Source of the DNA: Crossaster papposus
Lineage: Eukaryota > Echinodermata > Asteroidea > Velatida > Solasteridae
DNA length: 64,000 nucleotides
Reading direction: 5' to 3'
Assembly (NCBI GenBank): GCA_037893245.1
Contig: JBAIAA010000896.1
Coordinates: 434,001-498,000, forward strand
Below, piece after piece: positions 31,601-44,555 of this stretch; position 1 is the stretch's first letter, and each line of letters opens with the position of its first letter. Below the pieces are notes generated by a model that did no database searches, had not been told where the DNA came from, and saw only the letters and a list, made by a program, of their open reading frames with translations. Both the position numbers and the translations under genes were made by a program.

Positions 31601-33220
31601 CACACAATTAGACTATGCTACCACCCACAGACTAGTTCAAACACACAATTTATTCGTTAACGTCATCCATCGAGGGTCATGCGATGTCGCATATAAAGGT
31701 GTACCGGTAGTTTATAAGACTCTATCTCTGTAAATACAGGCCGACTGGGGTTAAACTTGGTATGCAAGTATTCCACGATGTGTTACAGACGAAAATTAAG
31801 ATGACATGATGAAGACGTCATCGGGAGTCATGTGACGTCACATTAAAGGTTAAGTTTCGACCCTCTATCTCTGGAAGTACAGGCTCGCGATTAGGGTCAA
31901 ACTTGGTATGCAAGTATTCCAGGATGTGTTATAGACGCAAATTAAGATAACGTCACGATGACACTACCGGGTGTCTTGTGACGTCACATTAAAGGTGCAG
32001 TTTTTCCCATAGCATTTGTACACGTTTTTTGTCAACCAATATATCTTTGGCACTTTGGTAAATCCGATCGAATTCAGATTTGGTACACACATAGACCACC
32101 ACTCACATATTCAAAGTCATTTTAGACAAGCGAAACAGCTCTGTGTTTGTCCACAAACACATTTCTAGTTAGCTGTTTCGGTTTTTCACCGAAACAGCTC
32201 TTGTAATCGTTAAAGTTTTTTTTTTTTGTTTTTTTTAGCTGTTTCGGTTTTTCACCGAAACAGCTTTTGTAATCGTTAAAGTTTTTTTTTTTCTTTTTTT
32301 TTTTTTTTTCTTTTTTTTTCTCCTTTTTCAGACTTTTTTTTATAGGATTTGCACACGTTTATTCAGACAATACACTTTGACACTTTGGTGAATCCGATGG
32401 ACTTGAGACTTCGCATACACTTAGATAACTACCCAAGGACGGTCCTAGAAGAAATTCGTTGCGATTACGTCATTCAAGGTCACGTGACTTTGCGTTAAAG
32501 GTGAAATTTTTCCCATAGGTTTTGTACACGTTTTTCTTCAGACTATTGAATTTGACACTTCGGTAAATTCGACCGACTTGAAACTTGGCATGCCCTTAGA
32601 ACAACACCCCCAGATGTTCCTGAAAGAAATTAGGCACGATTGCTTCATTGAACGTCACGTGGCGTCACGTTAAAGGTGCACATTTTTCTCCCATTGGTTT
32701 TGTACACGTTTTTCTTTAGACTATTGACTTTGACACTTTAGTAAATCCGATCGACTTAAGACTTGGCACACACTTAGACCACCATCCACAGACAGTCCTA
32801 GAAAAAAATCGGCACGATTACGTCATTCAAGGTCACGGTTTTGTACACGTTTTTCTTTAGACTATTGACTTTGACACTTTAGTAAATCCGATCGACTTAA
32901 GACTTGGTACACACTTAGACCACCATCCACAGACACTCCTAGAAAAAAATCGGCACGATTACGTCATTCAAGGTCACGGGTCGTCACGTTAAAGGTTTAA
33001 TTTTTCCCCATAGGTTTTGTACACGTTTTTCTTTAGACTGTTGACTTTGACACTTTCGTAAATTTGATCGACTTGAGACTTGGCACACACATAGACCACC
33101 ACACACACATATTGAAAGTAATGTAAGACACTCGAAACAGCTCTGTGTTTGTCCACAAACACATGTCTAGTTGTTTTTTAGCTGTTTCAGTTTTTCACCG
33201 AAACAGCTATTGTTTTCGTT

Positions 33221-33259
<39 letters not shown>

Positions 33260-36200
33260 CTGTTTCGGTTTTTCACCGAAACAGCTCTTGTAATCGTTAA
33301 AGTTTTTTTTTTTCGTTTTTTTTTACTCCTTTTTCAGACTTTTCTTCATAGGATTTGTACACGTTTGTTCAGACAGGTCACTTAGGTACTTTGGTAAATC
33401 CGATCGACTTGAGACTTGGCATACATTTAGACAACCACACAAGGACGGTCCTAGAAGAAATTCGCCGTGATTACGTCACTCAAGGTCACGTGACTTCGCG
33501 TTAAAGGTGAAATTTTGCCCATAGGTTTTGTACACGTTTTTCCTAAGACTATTGTCTTTGACACTTTGGTGAATTCGACCGACTGGAAACTTGGCATACT
33601 CATAGAACACCATCCCCAGATGTTCCTAAAAAAAAATTTGGCACGATTGCGTCCTTCAAGGTCACGTGACGTCACGTTAAAGGTTGAATTTTTCCCCCAT
33701 AGGTTTTGTACACGTTTTTCTTTAGACTATTGACTTTGACACTTTAGTGAATCCGATCGACTTGAGACTTGGCACACACAAAAGACCACCACACACATAT
33801 TGAAAGTAATTTTAGACACTCGAAACAGCTCCGTGTTTGTCCACAAACACATGTCTAGTTTTTTTTTTTTTTTTTTTTTTGCCTTTTGTTCTCCATAGGA
33901 TTTGTACACGTTTGTTCAGACAATACATTTTGACACTTTGGTAAATCCGATGGACTTGAGACTTGGCATACACTTAGACAACCACCCAAGGACGGTCCTA
34001 GAAGAAATTCGTCGCGATTACGTCATTCAAGGTCACGTGACGTCATGTTAAAGGTAACATTTTCCCCATAGGTTTTGTACACGTTTTTCTTCAAACTGTT
34101 GACTTTGACACTTTAATGAATTCGATCGACTTGAGACTTACCATACACTTAGAACACCACTCACAGATAGTCCTGGACAAAATTCGGCACGATTGCGTCA
34201 TTCAAGGTCACGTGACGTGACGTTAAAGGTGTAATTTTTTCCCCATAGGGTTTGTACACGTTTGTCTTCAGACTATATACTTTGACACTTAGTAAATCCG
34301 ATCGACTTGAGACTTGGCACACACATAGACCACCATCCACAGACGGTCGTATGAGAAATTTGGCACGATTACGTCATTCAAGGTCACGTGACGTCACGTT
34401 AAAGGTGCATTTTTTCCCCATAGGTTTTGTACACGTTTTTCTTCAGACTATTGACTTTGACACTTTGGTAAATCCGATTAACTTTAGACTTAATGTAAAC
34501 CTCAACCACCATCCTCAGGAGGGCCAAGAGGAAAATTGTCATGATTACGTCATCGGGGGTCATGTGACGTTACGTTAAAGGTGTAGTTTTTAGGACCCTC
34601 TATCTCTGGAAGTACAGGTCCGATTGGGGTCAAACTTGGTATTCATGTATTCCAGGATGAGTTATATACAAAAATTAGATGACATTATGATGACGTCATC
34701 GGGTGTCATGTGACGTCACATTAAAGGTGCAGTTTATAGGACCCTCTATCTCTGGAAGTACAGGTCCGATTGGGGTCAAACTTGGTATTCATGTATTCCG
34801 GGATGAGTTATAGACAAAAATTAGATGACATTATGATGACGTCATCGGGTGTCATGTGACGTCACATTAAAGGTGCAGTTTATAGGACCCTCTATCTCTG
34901 AAAGTACATGTCCGATTGGGGTCAAACTTCTTATACAGGTATTCCGGGATGTGTTATAGACGAAATTTAGGATGACGTCATGATGACATAATCGTGGGTC
35001 ATGTGACGTCACATTAAAGGTGTAGTTTTTAAGACTCTATATCTCTGAAAGTACAAGTCCAATTAGGGTCAAACTTGGTATACAGGTATGTCGGGATGTG
35101 TTATAGACAACAATTAAGATGACGTCTTGGTGATATCATCGGGTGTCATGTGACGTCACATTAAAGGTGTAATTTTCCCCATAGGATTTGTACACGTTTT
35201 TTTCAACTAATATATCTTTGGCACTTGTGTAACTCCAATCGACTTCAGACTTGGTACACACATAGACCACCACACACATATTGAAAGTAATGTTAGAAAC
35301 TCGAAACAGCTCTGTGTTTGTCCACAAACACATGTCTAGTTCCTTTTTTTCTTCTGTTTCAGACTCTTCTCCATAGGGTTTGTACACGTAGTTTCTTCAG
35401 CCAATACACTTTGACACTTTAATAAATCCGAATGACTTGAGACTTGGCATACACTTAGACCACCACCCACAGATGATCCTAGAACAAATTCGTAACGATT
35501 ACGTCATTCATGGTCACGTGACGTCACGTTAAAGGTGCAATTTTTTCCCATAGGTTTTGTACACGTTTTTCTTCTGACTATTGACTTTGACACTTTGGTA
35601 AATCCGATTTACTTTAGACTTGATACAAACCTCAACCACCATCCCCAGGAGGGCCAAGAAGAATTACGTTATGATTACGTCATCGGGGGTCATGTGACGT
35701 CACGTTAAAGGTGCAATTTTTAGGACCCTCTATCTCTGGAAGTACACGTCCGATTGGGGTCAAACTTGGTATTAATGTATTCCAGGATGAGTTATAGACG
35801 AAAATTAAGATAACATTATGATGACGTCATCGGGTGTCATGTGACGTCACATTAAAAATGCAGTTTTAGGACCCTCTATCTCTGAAAGTACATGTCCGAT
35901 TGGGGTCAAACTTGGTATTCAGGTATTCCGGGATGTGTTATAGACGAAAATTAAGTTGACGTCATGATGACGTCATCAGGTGTCATGTGACGTCACATTA
36001 AAGGTGTAGTTTTCCCCATAGGTTTTGTACACGTTTTCCTTCACTCGACTCCAGACTTAGCATACACTTAGAACACTACCCACAGATGGTTCTGGAGGAA
36101 ATTTGGCACGATTGCGTAATTCAAGGTCATGTGACATGACGTTAAAGGTTCAATTTTTCCCCCATAGGTTTTGTACACGTTCTTCTTTAGACTATTGACT

Positions 36201-37155
36201 TTGACACTTTCGTAAATTTGATCGACTTGAGACTTGGCACACACTTAGACCACCATCCACAGACGGTCCTAGAAGACATTCGGCACGATTACGTCATTCA
36301 AGGTCACGTGACGTCACGTTAAATGTGCAAATTATTCCCCATAGGTTTTGTACACGTTTTTCTTCACACTATTGACTTTAACACTTTGGTACATCCGACC
36401 GACTTGAGACTTGGCATACACTTAGAACACCACCCACAAATGATATTGGAAGAAATTCGGCACGATTGCGTCTTTCAAGGTCAAGTGACGTCACGTTAAA
36501 TGTGCAAATTATTCCCCCATAGGTTTTGTACACGTTTTTCTTTAGACTTAACTTTGACACTTTCGTAAATTTGATCGACTTCAGACTTAGCACACACCTC
36601 AACCACCATCCCCAGGAGGGCCAAGGGAAAAATCGTCATGATGACGTCATCGTGGGTCATGTTACGTCACATTAAAGGTGCAGTTGTTAGGCCCCTCTAT
36701 CTCTGGAAGTACAGGCCCGATTGGGGTCAAACTTGGTATGCAAGTATTCCAGGATGTGTTATAGACGAAAATCAGGGTAACGTCATGATAACATCATCGT
36801 GGGTCATGTGACGTCACATTAAATGTGTAGTTTTTAAGACCTATCTCTGAAAGTACAATTCCAATTAGGGTCAAACTCGGTATTCAGGTATTCCGGGATG
36901 TGTTATAGACGAAAAGTAAGTTGACGTCAAGTAAGTTGACGTCATGATGACGTCATCGGGTGTCATGTGACGTCACATTAAAGGTGTAGTTTTCCCCGTA
37001 GCATTTGTACACGTTTTTTGGAACATATATATATTTGGCACTTTGGTAAATCCGATCGACTTCAGATTTGGTACATACTTAGACCACCTCTCACATATTC
37101 AAAGTCATTTTAGACAAGCGAAACAGCTCTGTACGTGTTTGTCCACAAACACATG
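31601..37155. repeat. CRE-rich satellite, main block (~5.5 kb)
   Basis: Two interleaved unit types of about 146 and 175 bp share the junction GTGACGTCACnTTAAAGGTG. Type 1 carries ACCCTCTATCTCTGGAAGT, CCGATTGGGGTCAAACTTGG and GATGTGTTATAGACGAAAAT. Type 2 carries CCATAGGTTTTGTACACG, ATTGACTTTGACACTTT, AAATCCGATCGACTTGAGAC and ACGTCATTCAAGGTCACGTG. A third variant ends in the hairpin pair described separately. More than twenty TGACGTCA palindromes are present. No ORF in it is credible. Confidence 0.92.
32147..32265. repeat. Hairpin cluster in the satellite
   Basis: GTGTTTGTCCACAAACAC at about 32143-32160 is followed by two copies of AGCTGTTTCGG...CCGAAACAGCT (32171-32199 and 32237-32265) separated by a T-rich tract. 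Equivalent pairs lie at about 33150-33208 and 33258-33286. Stems are 11-12 bp with T-rich loops. Confidence 0.8.
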
Positions 37156-37740
37156 TATTTTTTGGTAATTGTTACATGTACATGTATTTTGTTTAAAATG
37201 CCGTAGACCTCACAGTGACCATGTACCAAATGGCATCATCTTTATTTTTAGGAAAACATTTACAAAACCTGTACTCTATCATTTCAGTTCTTAAGTTAAT
37301 GGTTATTTATTTTTTTTAACCCAAAGAACTGACAATAATACCTTTCAACTCAATCGGATCGACATAGGGTTTGTTCAAAATTGGTCTGTGAAGTTGTCCC
37401 CAGTTCGTGCCGGGATTATTTTAACATCGTCGAGCCGAGGGGCGGGATTATTTTTAACTAAACTCGATCTGAAGCGGGTTTAGGCTGATAGTGCCGGGAA
37501 GCACACCCACGCATTTTCGGCCTTGCTCGCTGCTGACATACTTTTCCGAACTTGAACTTGGCGTGTTTATGCGTCATCCGTTTTGAATTTGGGGAATTTT
37601 TTCGTTTATATACGTCATCCGGCGTGAACTAGTTAAGGTGATGACGTCATAACGTAGACGTGTACAGAGTGTATAGCAAAAAGACGTGTACATAGACTAT
37701 GTGAAAAAGACATGTGAAACAGACGTGTACAGAGTCAATA
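37156..37740. other. Spacer between satellite and 121-bp repeats
   Basis: No gene seen. It contains GACGTGTACAnAGT words (37660-37735) that presage the GACGT-rich repeats to the right. Confidence 0.35.
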
Positions 37741-38887
37741 ATAAAAATAATGATGTTTAAAATCTGACAATAAAATGACGTCTGTGCAACGTCTGATCAA
37801 TGACGTTAATAATTGGTTATAATACCAACCTTAATCCGACGTTTGGTTATCGTCAGCTTGTGGTAATAAAATGATGGTTAAAATCTGATATTAAAATGAC
37901 GTCTGTGCAACGTCTGCTAAAATACGTTAATAATTGGTTATAATACCAACCTTAATCTGACGTTTGGTTATGGTCAGCTTGTGGTACAAAAATGATGGTT
38001 AAAATCTGATATTAAAATGACGTCTGTGCAACGTCTGCTAAAAGACGTTAATAATTGGTTATAATACCAACCTTAATCCGACGTTTGGTTATGGTCAGCT
38101 TGTGGTAAAAAAATGATGGTTAAAATCTGATATTGAAATGACGTCTGTGCAACGTCTGCTAAAATACGTTAATAATTGGTTATAATACCAACATTAATCC
38201 GACGTTTGGTTATGGTCAGTTTGTGGTAATAAAATGATGGATAAAAACTGACATTAAAATGACGTCTGTGCAACGTCTGATCAATGACGTTAATATTTGG
38301 TTATAATACCAACCTTAATCCGACGTTTGGTTATGGTCAGCTTGTGGTAATATAATTATGGTTAAAATCTGATATTAAAATGACGTATGTGCAACGTCTG
38401 CTAAATGACGTTAATAATTGGTTATAATACCAACCTTAATCCGACGTTTGGCTATGGTCAGTTTGTGGTAATAAAATGATGTATAAAAACTGACATTAAA
38501 ATGACGTCTGTGCAACGTCTGATCAATGACGTTAATAATTGGTTAGAATACCAACCTTAATCCGACGTTTGGTTATGGTCAGCTTGTGGTAATAAAATGA
38601 TGGTTAAAATCTGACAATAAAATGACGTCTATGCAACGTCTGCTCAATGACGTTATTATTTGGTTATAATTCTGCCTAAAATGTAACGTTCATTTTCGGT
38701 CACATTTCAGTTATCATGGTCGCGACCAACTTTCAACCATACTACGACGTCAATATGACGTTATAAACTTGCGTCGAATTCTTGTCGCCAATCGGACGTT
38801 GTCTTTTGGTCACTATTCAGTAATCTGACGTCGCGACTAAAAATAAACCATAACATGACGTCAGAAAGACGTCGTGTGCCTGCTGGG
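37741..38887. mobile_element. Repeat-filled transposon end (121-bp units) terminating in CCCAGCAGGC
   Basis: About eight tandem 121-bp units of the type ATGACGTCTGTGCAACGTCT, GCTAAAATACGTTAATAATT, GGTTATAATACCAACCTTAA, TCCGACGTTTGGTTATGGTC. They are followed by diverged GACGT-rich sequence ending GACGTCGTGTGCCTGCTGGG at 38887. Read outward, CCCAGCAGGCACACGACGTC looks like a transposon terminus. It abuts a disrupted reading frame. The opposite end was not found, so the element is partial or its left end has decayed. Confidence 0.65.
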
Positions 38888-39568
38888 AATATGTATCTGA
38901 AGTTGTAACTCATCTACCATCTGAAAGCTTGGATGAGATTGAGACTCTAAAACGGAGGCAATTCCACAAGTAATACCAAAATGGTAGTATTGTCCTCCGC
39001 CAATATTTCTAATTTCATGCAGTCTCGTTGCTAGGCCTGTTGACAGTATTGTTCGTGGATCTTTTGGGAGAGATGGCTGATATTTTCTAAGGACTGGTAT
39101 TAGCTTCCCAATTGCTGAATGAGCGACATTGTTGGTCACTGCCCAATTGCCAAGTTCCTTACGTAGATCAGAACGTGGATCAGCTGAATCACACTCAGAG
39201 TCATTATTTAAGTTAAGTTCTGCATCTGAATTGTACATTTCAGACTCATCAGAGAGAGAAGCAATATCTGAAAACAACTCTGGTTCCAAATCCGAACTAC
39301 GGTTATGAATCTCATCACTTGTACTTGTAGGCCTATTGGTTACTCCCAGTTCATTTACATACAGTTCTTGTTCTCCGTCTAGTTCTACTGCTTGTTCTTC
39401 TGAGGACTGTTTATCAAGTTCAATTTGTTCGAGCCTTCTAATATCTTGCATGTGTTGATTGACTTGCTTTTCAATTTTTCTTAGCTTTGTCCAATAAGAG
39501 TCAGACATCATTGCATATAGCCTACTGTAGGATGAAATGCAACGAAAATAGGCTGAACTCCTAATCAT
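38888..39568 (-). pseudogene. N-terminal fragment of a transposon-associated multi-copy gene
   Basis: An open frame begins at 39568, with the likelier Met at 39508 (MSDSYWTKLRKIEKQ). It has a short coiled coil, a Ser/Asp/Glu-rich acidic stretch (about residues 85-135), then LRKELGNWAVTNNVAHSAIG, LIPVLRKYQPSLPKDPRTIL and GGGQYYHFG. This last block is characteristic of a widespread uncharacterised family in invertebrates and fish that behaves like transposon baggage (from memory of the family). The frame runs into the inserted terminus at 38887, where about 8 foreign residues precede a stop. The C-terminal part, normally longer than this fragment, is missing. Confidence 0.6.
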
Positions 39569-41168
39569 ATGTAGGCCCCAGCATAATGTTTAAAATTCAG
39601 AAGTAGTATGTAGGCTAGCCTATGGGATCATTGATCAAACACAAACTGACACCATTGTCCAACAGAGCCTCTGACGTTAGCATAAAATAAATCCAACTAA
39701 AAACCACCTGGGTCCCTAACTTACTTTAATTTAAACTAGTTAGGCCCATGGCATGCGTCATAAAACTAACCTGTGAAATTGTTTTAGTTGATTTCTTTAG
39801 TGCAATCCGCTAATTGCCATTTTGTCAATTACGCCTACAAATGCAGGCCTAACCATGCTAATGTTAGGCCTATTTGCATCGCTGTGACGTAGCGGTCGGA
39901 GGATCCACATTCACTTGGTGATCACGGCCAGCAAGACGTACATCTCGCGTACGTTCGCTTATGTTTTGGGTATTCACGTCACTACCCACCTATACCCGGC
40001 CCGTTGACCAGCCAATTAAGTCGGCTTGCCATAACGGGTGCCTGGAGGGAGGAGCTCGATCCTAATGGTGGGGGATTGTGTATGTTTGCGATTCCGATGG
40101 GAATAGAGCCTGGATTGGTGTTCGTTTTAGGAAACGAGGTAGGAGATATCTGAATCCTTGCCGGTGGTCGAACATGACACTGGTAAGGAGGTACAATTTT
40201 ATGGAGCAGCCATGTCTTTTGTCAATGTGAAATTTGATTATGGTTACTCGGCTGCGGGAGTGTCATAATAAGAAATTTGGGCAAGTTCTTGTTTAAAATT
40301 TTAGAGCTCTTAGGCCACCGTAGCGCCAGCTTATGCAATTATGCTAGTGAAGCATCATGGGCACTAGCGAATGTTCAAAGGCGCTAACAAGGTGGAGGAG
40401 GTCCTTGGAGCGATAGAGAAGTCAAGCGTTGACCTGGGTCTCCAATGTTTCAGAGTGAATATAGGCCTCAGGAAAGGAGCATTTATAGTTAACCCCCGGA
40501 AATTGTTTTATGTTTGGCACAGCCCAGGCGACCAGACCTTGGTTGGTATGGAGTATTTTGTAAGTGTATTTACAAAGCGGCGAAGCCCCACGGCATTAGA
40601 TGGTTTTAGAACCACGCGTTATTCCATACGAGGCAAGTTGTATCGTGTTAACCTGCAAACAGGAATGAGAGGGTGGTGAAGTATACGTGCACATTTACAT
40701 TAACATTCCGTGCATGCATAGCCAAAATTAACCAAATAAATAGACGCGGAAACCGTGAATTAATGCGATTGGCTATTGGTTGCAATCAAAGTTCAATATT
40801 TTAACCACAGACAGAGGCCGCATTTGTGCTGCCTTGCAATAGCACATTCCATCCGTTGAATTATATTCGCTCTTGTGAAGCATGTGGCCTAATGTATTCA
40901 AAGCGAGATTAGAGAAAATTCCCACTTGTGGACCGGGAACAGCCATGCCTCTTCGTGCGTTGCGGTTAAACAATGTTATGGAGAGTAAGTTTAGCCAAGA
41001 GATAGATATTAATCAAGGTTTAGACGCAAAGGTAGTATATCTTGGTGAGAGGCAGGTCCCAAATGGTTTGGTGGAAAGTACAGCAGTCATGTACGATGGG
41101 AAAATGTACAGTAAGAGACTATTGCTGCTCAGATCACCTCCCTCGGCGAGTCACTACAACCAAGATCA
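39569..41168. other. Unassigned region left of the LINE
   Basis: Two plus-strand ORFs (40371-40679, 102 residues; 40882-41172, 96 residues) are open but match nothing I recognise. They show no signal, membrane segment or motif, so I do not call them genes. The 39890-40330 part is relatively GC-rich and may be a promoter or untranslated leader of an unrecognised element. Confidence 0.3.
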
Positions 41169-41690
41169 GTGACAATATCTTCGATCATACACCGTAAAAA
41201 CCAAACGGTGCCACAGTGCAAGAGAGTAGATGATTATAATAATCTGCTCAAGTCCATAGCAAAGCGAAATAACTAGGGCTTCATTGACAATGGTAACATA
41301 AACTCAAACCACCTTGTGTCGGACGGTGTGCACCTCGACTCAGCAGGAGTGCGCCTACTTGCCACGAACATTATCCAACACATCAAAGGACCACCAAAAA
41401 CCTTTGATAGTCGCATTCCACATCAGAGAACCCCTTTCGGTCAGAGTTTGTACTCTGATGTCCTGACGAAGCGGACTACAGCGACCCGTGATGTTCCGAC
41501 GGGTTTTCTAATGGCCAACCAGTATTACCCGCACCCCCATCAGAAACGGCACCAAATCAACCTCAATCAACGACGGCAGCCAGTATCCCAGACCAGAGCA
41601 CCCCCGACACATTATCGAGGCCAGGGGTGGAACCAACATCTGAAAATGGTCAGGGAGCTGCTCAACCCACAAGGCAAGGTTCTAAAATAG
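41169..41690 (+). pseudogene. LINE ORF1, C-terminal esterase-like segment
   Basis: The frame reads SSIIHRKNQT, KRVDDYNNLLKSIAKRNN, an in-frame TAG at 41274, then FIDNGNINSNHLVSDGVHLD and a proline/glutamine-rich tail to 41690. DGVHLDSAG is the last (Asp-His) block of an SGNH esterase, as found in ORF1 of CR1-group LINEs. The TAG probably replaces a Trp codon. The N-terminal catalytic Ser block is missing through 5' truncation. It overlaps ORF2 by 64 bp. Confidence 0.7.
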
Positions 41691-44555
41691 ACATAACAGA
41701 TGGTATTATCTGCAATCAAAGTTCCGGGGGTTTCTCATTCGCCCATCTTAATGTAAGAAGCCTCATAAACAAATTTGACCATTTTAAGATTGTAATGTCT
41801 AAAAATCCATTCGACATCATCTGTCTAAACGAAACTTTTTGCGACGCCTCAATCTCTGATGACGAAATAACTCTACCAAATTATTATATTGTCAGAAAAG
41901 ACAGGAACCGACATGGTGGCGGGGTTGCAATTTACATTCGAGATACCCTAATGTTCTGTCGTCGTGAAGATCTCGAAATATATGATGTCGAGTGTATATG
42001 GGTTGAAATTAAGTGCAAACAACGACAGCCTGTGCTTATCAGTTCTATTTATAGGCCTCCTTCAAGCTCTGTCGAATTTATGGGAAAACTGAGTGATATC
42101 CTTAATAAGGCCTTATGTGAATGTAAAGAAATTATTACAACTGGGGACTTTAATTGTGATGTTTCAGAGGAATACGATAGTATGCAATCAAATCCAATTA
42201 TTTCTTGCTTTAGTTTGTTCCAAATGGCGCAACTCATACATGACCCAACACGTGTCACTGAATCTACTAAAACTACCATCGATCTCATTTTTAGTTCCAA
42301 CCCAGAGCTCATAAAGGACTGTGGTGTTTTACCAGTCCTAATAAGTGATAATTATCTTGTTTATGGGCTACACAGTTGGAAAACACCAAAAATGAAAGGT
42401 CGTTTAATAAATTTTCGATGTCTAAAAAATATAGACAGTGATGCATTTACGGACGATCTCCGTAATGCACCATGGCAAGATGTTTTTGGTTGTTATGATG
42501 TGGATAATGCATGGTCTATATGGTACTCCATATTTATGAGTATTATTAACCTCCATGCGCCAGTCAAAACCAAACGCATTCGGGGTGCCTCAGTACCGTG
42601 GCTCGATAGCGAAATTCTTAAACTTATGCGGCAGCGCGATCGCGTACACAAAATTGCAAAGCACACAGGCTTACAAATTCATTGGGATTCATACAAAAAC
42701 CTGCGGAACAATGTAACTAATAAAATCCGCAGTAAAAAAAGTAAATACTACACATCCACCATAGAAGAAAATAAAAGCAACTCTTCTATGTTGTGGAAAA
42801 CTCTGAAGGAGGTACTCCCTAAGAAACAAAAAACTGTACCGAATTCGATTACTTCCCCAAATGGGGAAAATATTGACAATATCGCCGACATTGCTGATAC
42901 ATTAAATGAACACTTTTCAACACTTGGCAAGCGTACTGCTGGAAATTACCCTTTGCGTGAACTTGAAATAGATGACAATACTGACGCCTCTATATTTGAT
43001 TCTGTTGATGAAGATTGCGTAGTACCTAACATTACAGAAGAGTTTGTTCGAAAGCAAATATCATCCATGTCGGTTGGGAAAGCAACAGGTCCAGATGGAA
43101 TTAGTGTTAGAATGATTAAAATTGCTTCACCTTATATCATTAAATCTTTAACTCATATTTTTTAACCTGTCTATAAGATGTGAGCGATACCCTAAAGATT
43201 GGAAACATGCTTTAGTAACACCAATTCACAAGGGAGGAGATAAATGTAGTACAGGTAACTATCGTCCTATTTCTATACTGCCAATTATCTCTAAGATTTT
43301 AGAAAGATGGGTGCACTCATCGGTATATAGATACCTTGATGAAAACAATCTGATTCCTAGTTGCCAGTCAGGATTTAGACCCCTGCACTCAACTGAAAGC
43401 ACCCTACATGACTTAACAAACAAGTGTTTTGCGGCCATGGAGAATGGACAAGTTACAGGCAGTGTGTTTATAGACCTCAGTAAAGCATTTGATTGTGTTG
43501 ATCATGAAATCTTACAAAAGAAACTAGAAAGGATGAACATGTCATCTTCTGTAATTAATTGGTTTAAGTCGTACCTAAGTGAACGTAGTCAGTCTGTAAA
43601 TATTGGCGGCACCATATCAAAGGTCCTGTCCGTAAACACTGGTGTTCCGCAGGGGTCGATACTAGGTCCACTTTTATTCATTGTTTATACTAGTGATCTT
43701 CCATTTTGTATTGCCCCAAACTGCAACTTATTTATGTACGCTGATGACTCCACGTTAACGTGTAGCTCCTCCAACATTAATATAATAGAAAGTAGCTTAA
43801 ATACAGCTCTTACTAGTTTTTACAACTGGTGCGGAAGAAACAAGCTAGCTTTAAATGCCACCAAAACCAAATACATGCTTATTGGTACTAGGCAGAAAAT
43901 ATATAATGTTAATTTAAATGTATGCATTGCTGGTAGTCGTATTGAAAATGTTAAGTCTTATAAATGTTTGGGTGTAATTATTGATGAAGCATTAAGTTGG
44001 GGCCCACATGTCGAATACGTAAGAAAAAAGGTGGTGTCTAAATTAGGTATACTAAGCAGAATCCGTGATTGTGTTCCTCAACACAGCTTGCACACACTAT
44101 TTGTAAGTCTAGTTATGCCAACATTAGAGTATTGTTGTACTGTGTGGAGAGGAAGGTACATATCTCACGATAATATGTTAAACAAATGTCTCAAAAGAGC
44201 CGCGCGGATGATCCTTAAATGTACCTTCCTCACCCCTTCAGAGGATATGTTTGCTCGTCTTAATTGGGCTCCTTTTTCAAAAAGAGTCAAGTCAAAAAAG
44301 GCTATTCTTGTCTTCAAAAGTATCAACAAAATGACTCCTTTGTACATGACAAATATTTTCAAACCACTTACAGTAATTCGCGAAACAAGGCAATCAACCC
44401 ACACGGCACTGAAAGTTCCTTTCGCCAAAAAAGAATGCTACGCCACAAGTTTCGCTGTGAGTGGTGCAAATATTTGGAATAATCTGCCCGAACAATTGCG
44501 AACATTGGACTCATTAAGCACATTTAAATCGGAGCTCCGACATGTCATCTGTTAG
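41627..44555 (+). pseudogene. LINE ORF2: APE endonuclease and reverse transcriptase, one frameshift
   Basis: The first frame (41627-43165) carries the endonuclease: FAHLNVRSL, DIICLNETF, GGGVAIYI, SIYRPPSSS, TTGDFNCD, TIDLIFSSNP and ISDNYLVYG. The final catalytic His of the SDH motif is Asn. It continues into the RT start (SVGKATGPDGIS). An extra T in the T-run at about 43157-43162 shifts the frame. The second frame then holds NYRPISILPIISKILE (partly before its first Met at 43311), motif A FIDLSKAFDCVDHEIL, motif B TGVPQGSILGPLLF, motif C LFMYADDSTL, and the thumb plus C-terminal domain ending FKSELRHVIC. About 970 residues in all. RT motifs are intact, so the copy is young despite two lesions. 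Confidence 0.9.

Noticed and set aside
31601..37155. Short ORFs of 60-108 residues in the satellite (for example 34252-34578)
   Set aside because: They span unit boundaries, recur with the repeat period and have no conserved start.
40371..41172. Two plus-strand ORFs of about 100 residues left of the LINE
   Set aside because: Open but without recognisable motif, conserved context or splice support; mentioned only as unassigned.
42049..42930. Short minus-strand ORFs within the LINE
   Set aside because: Antisense shadows of ORF2.
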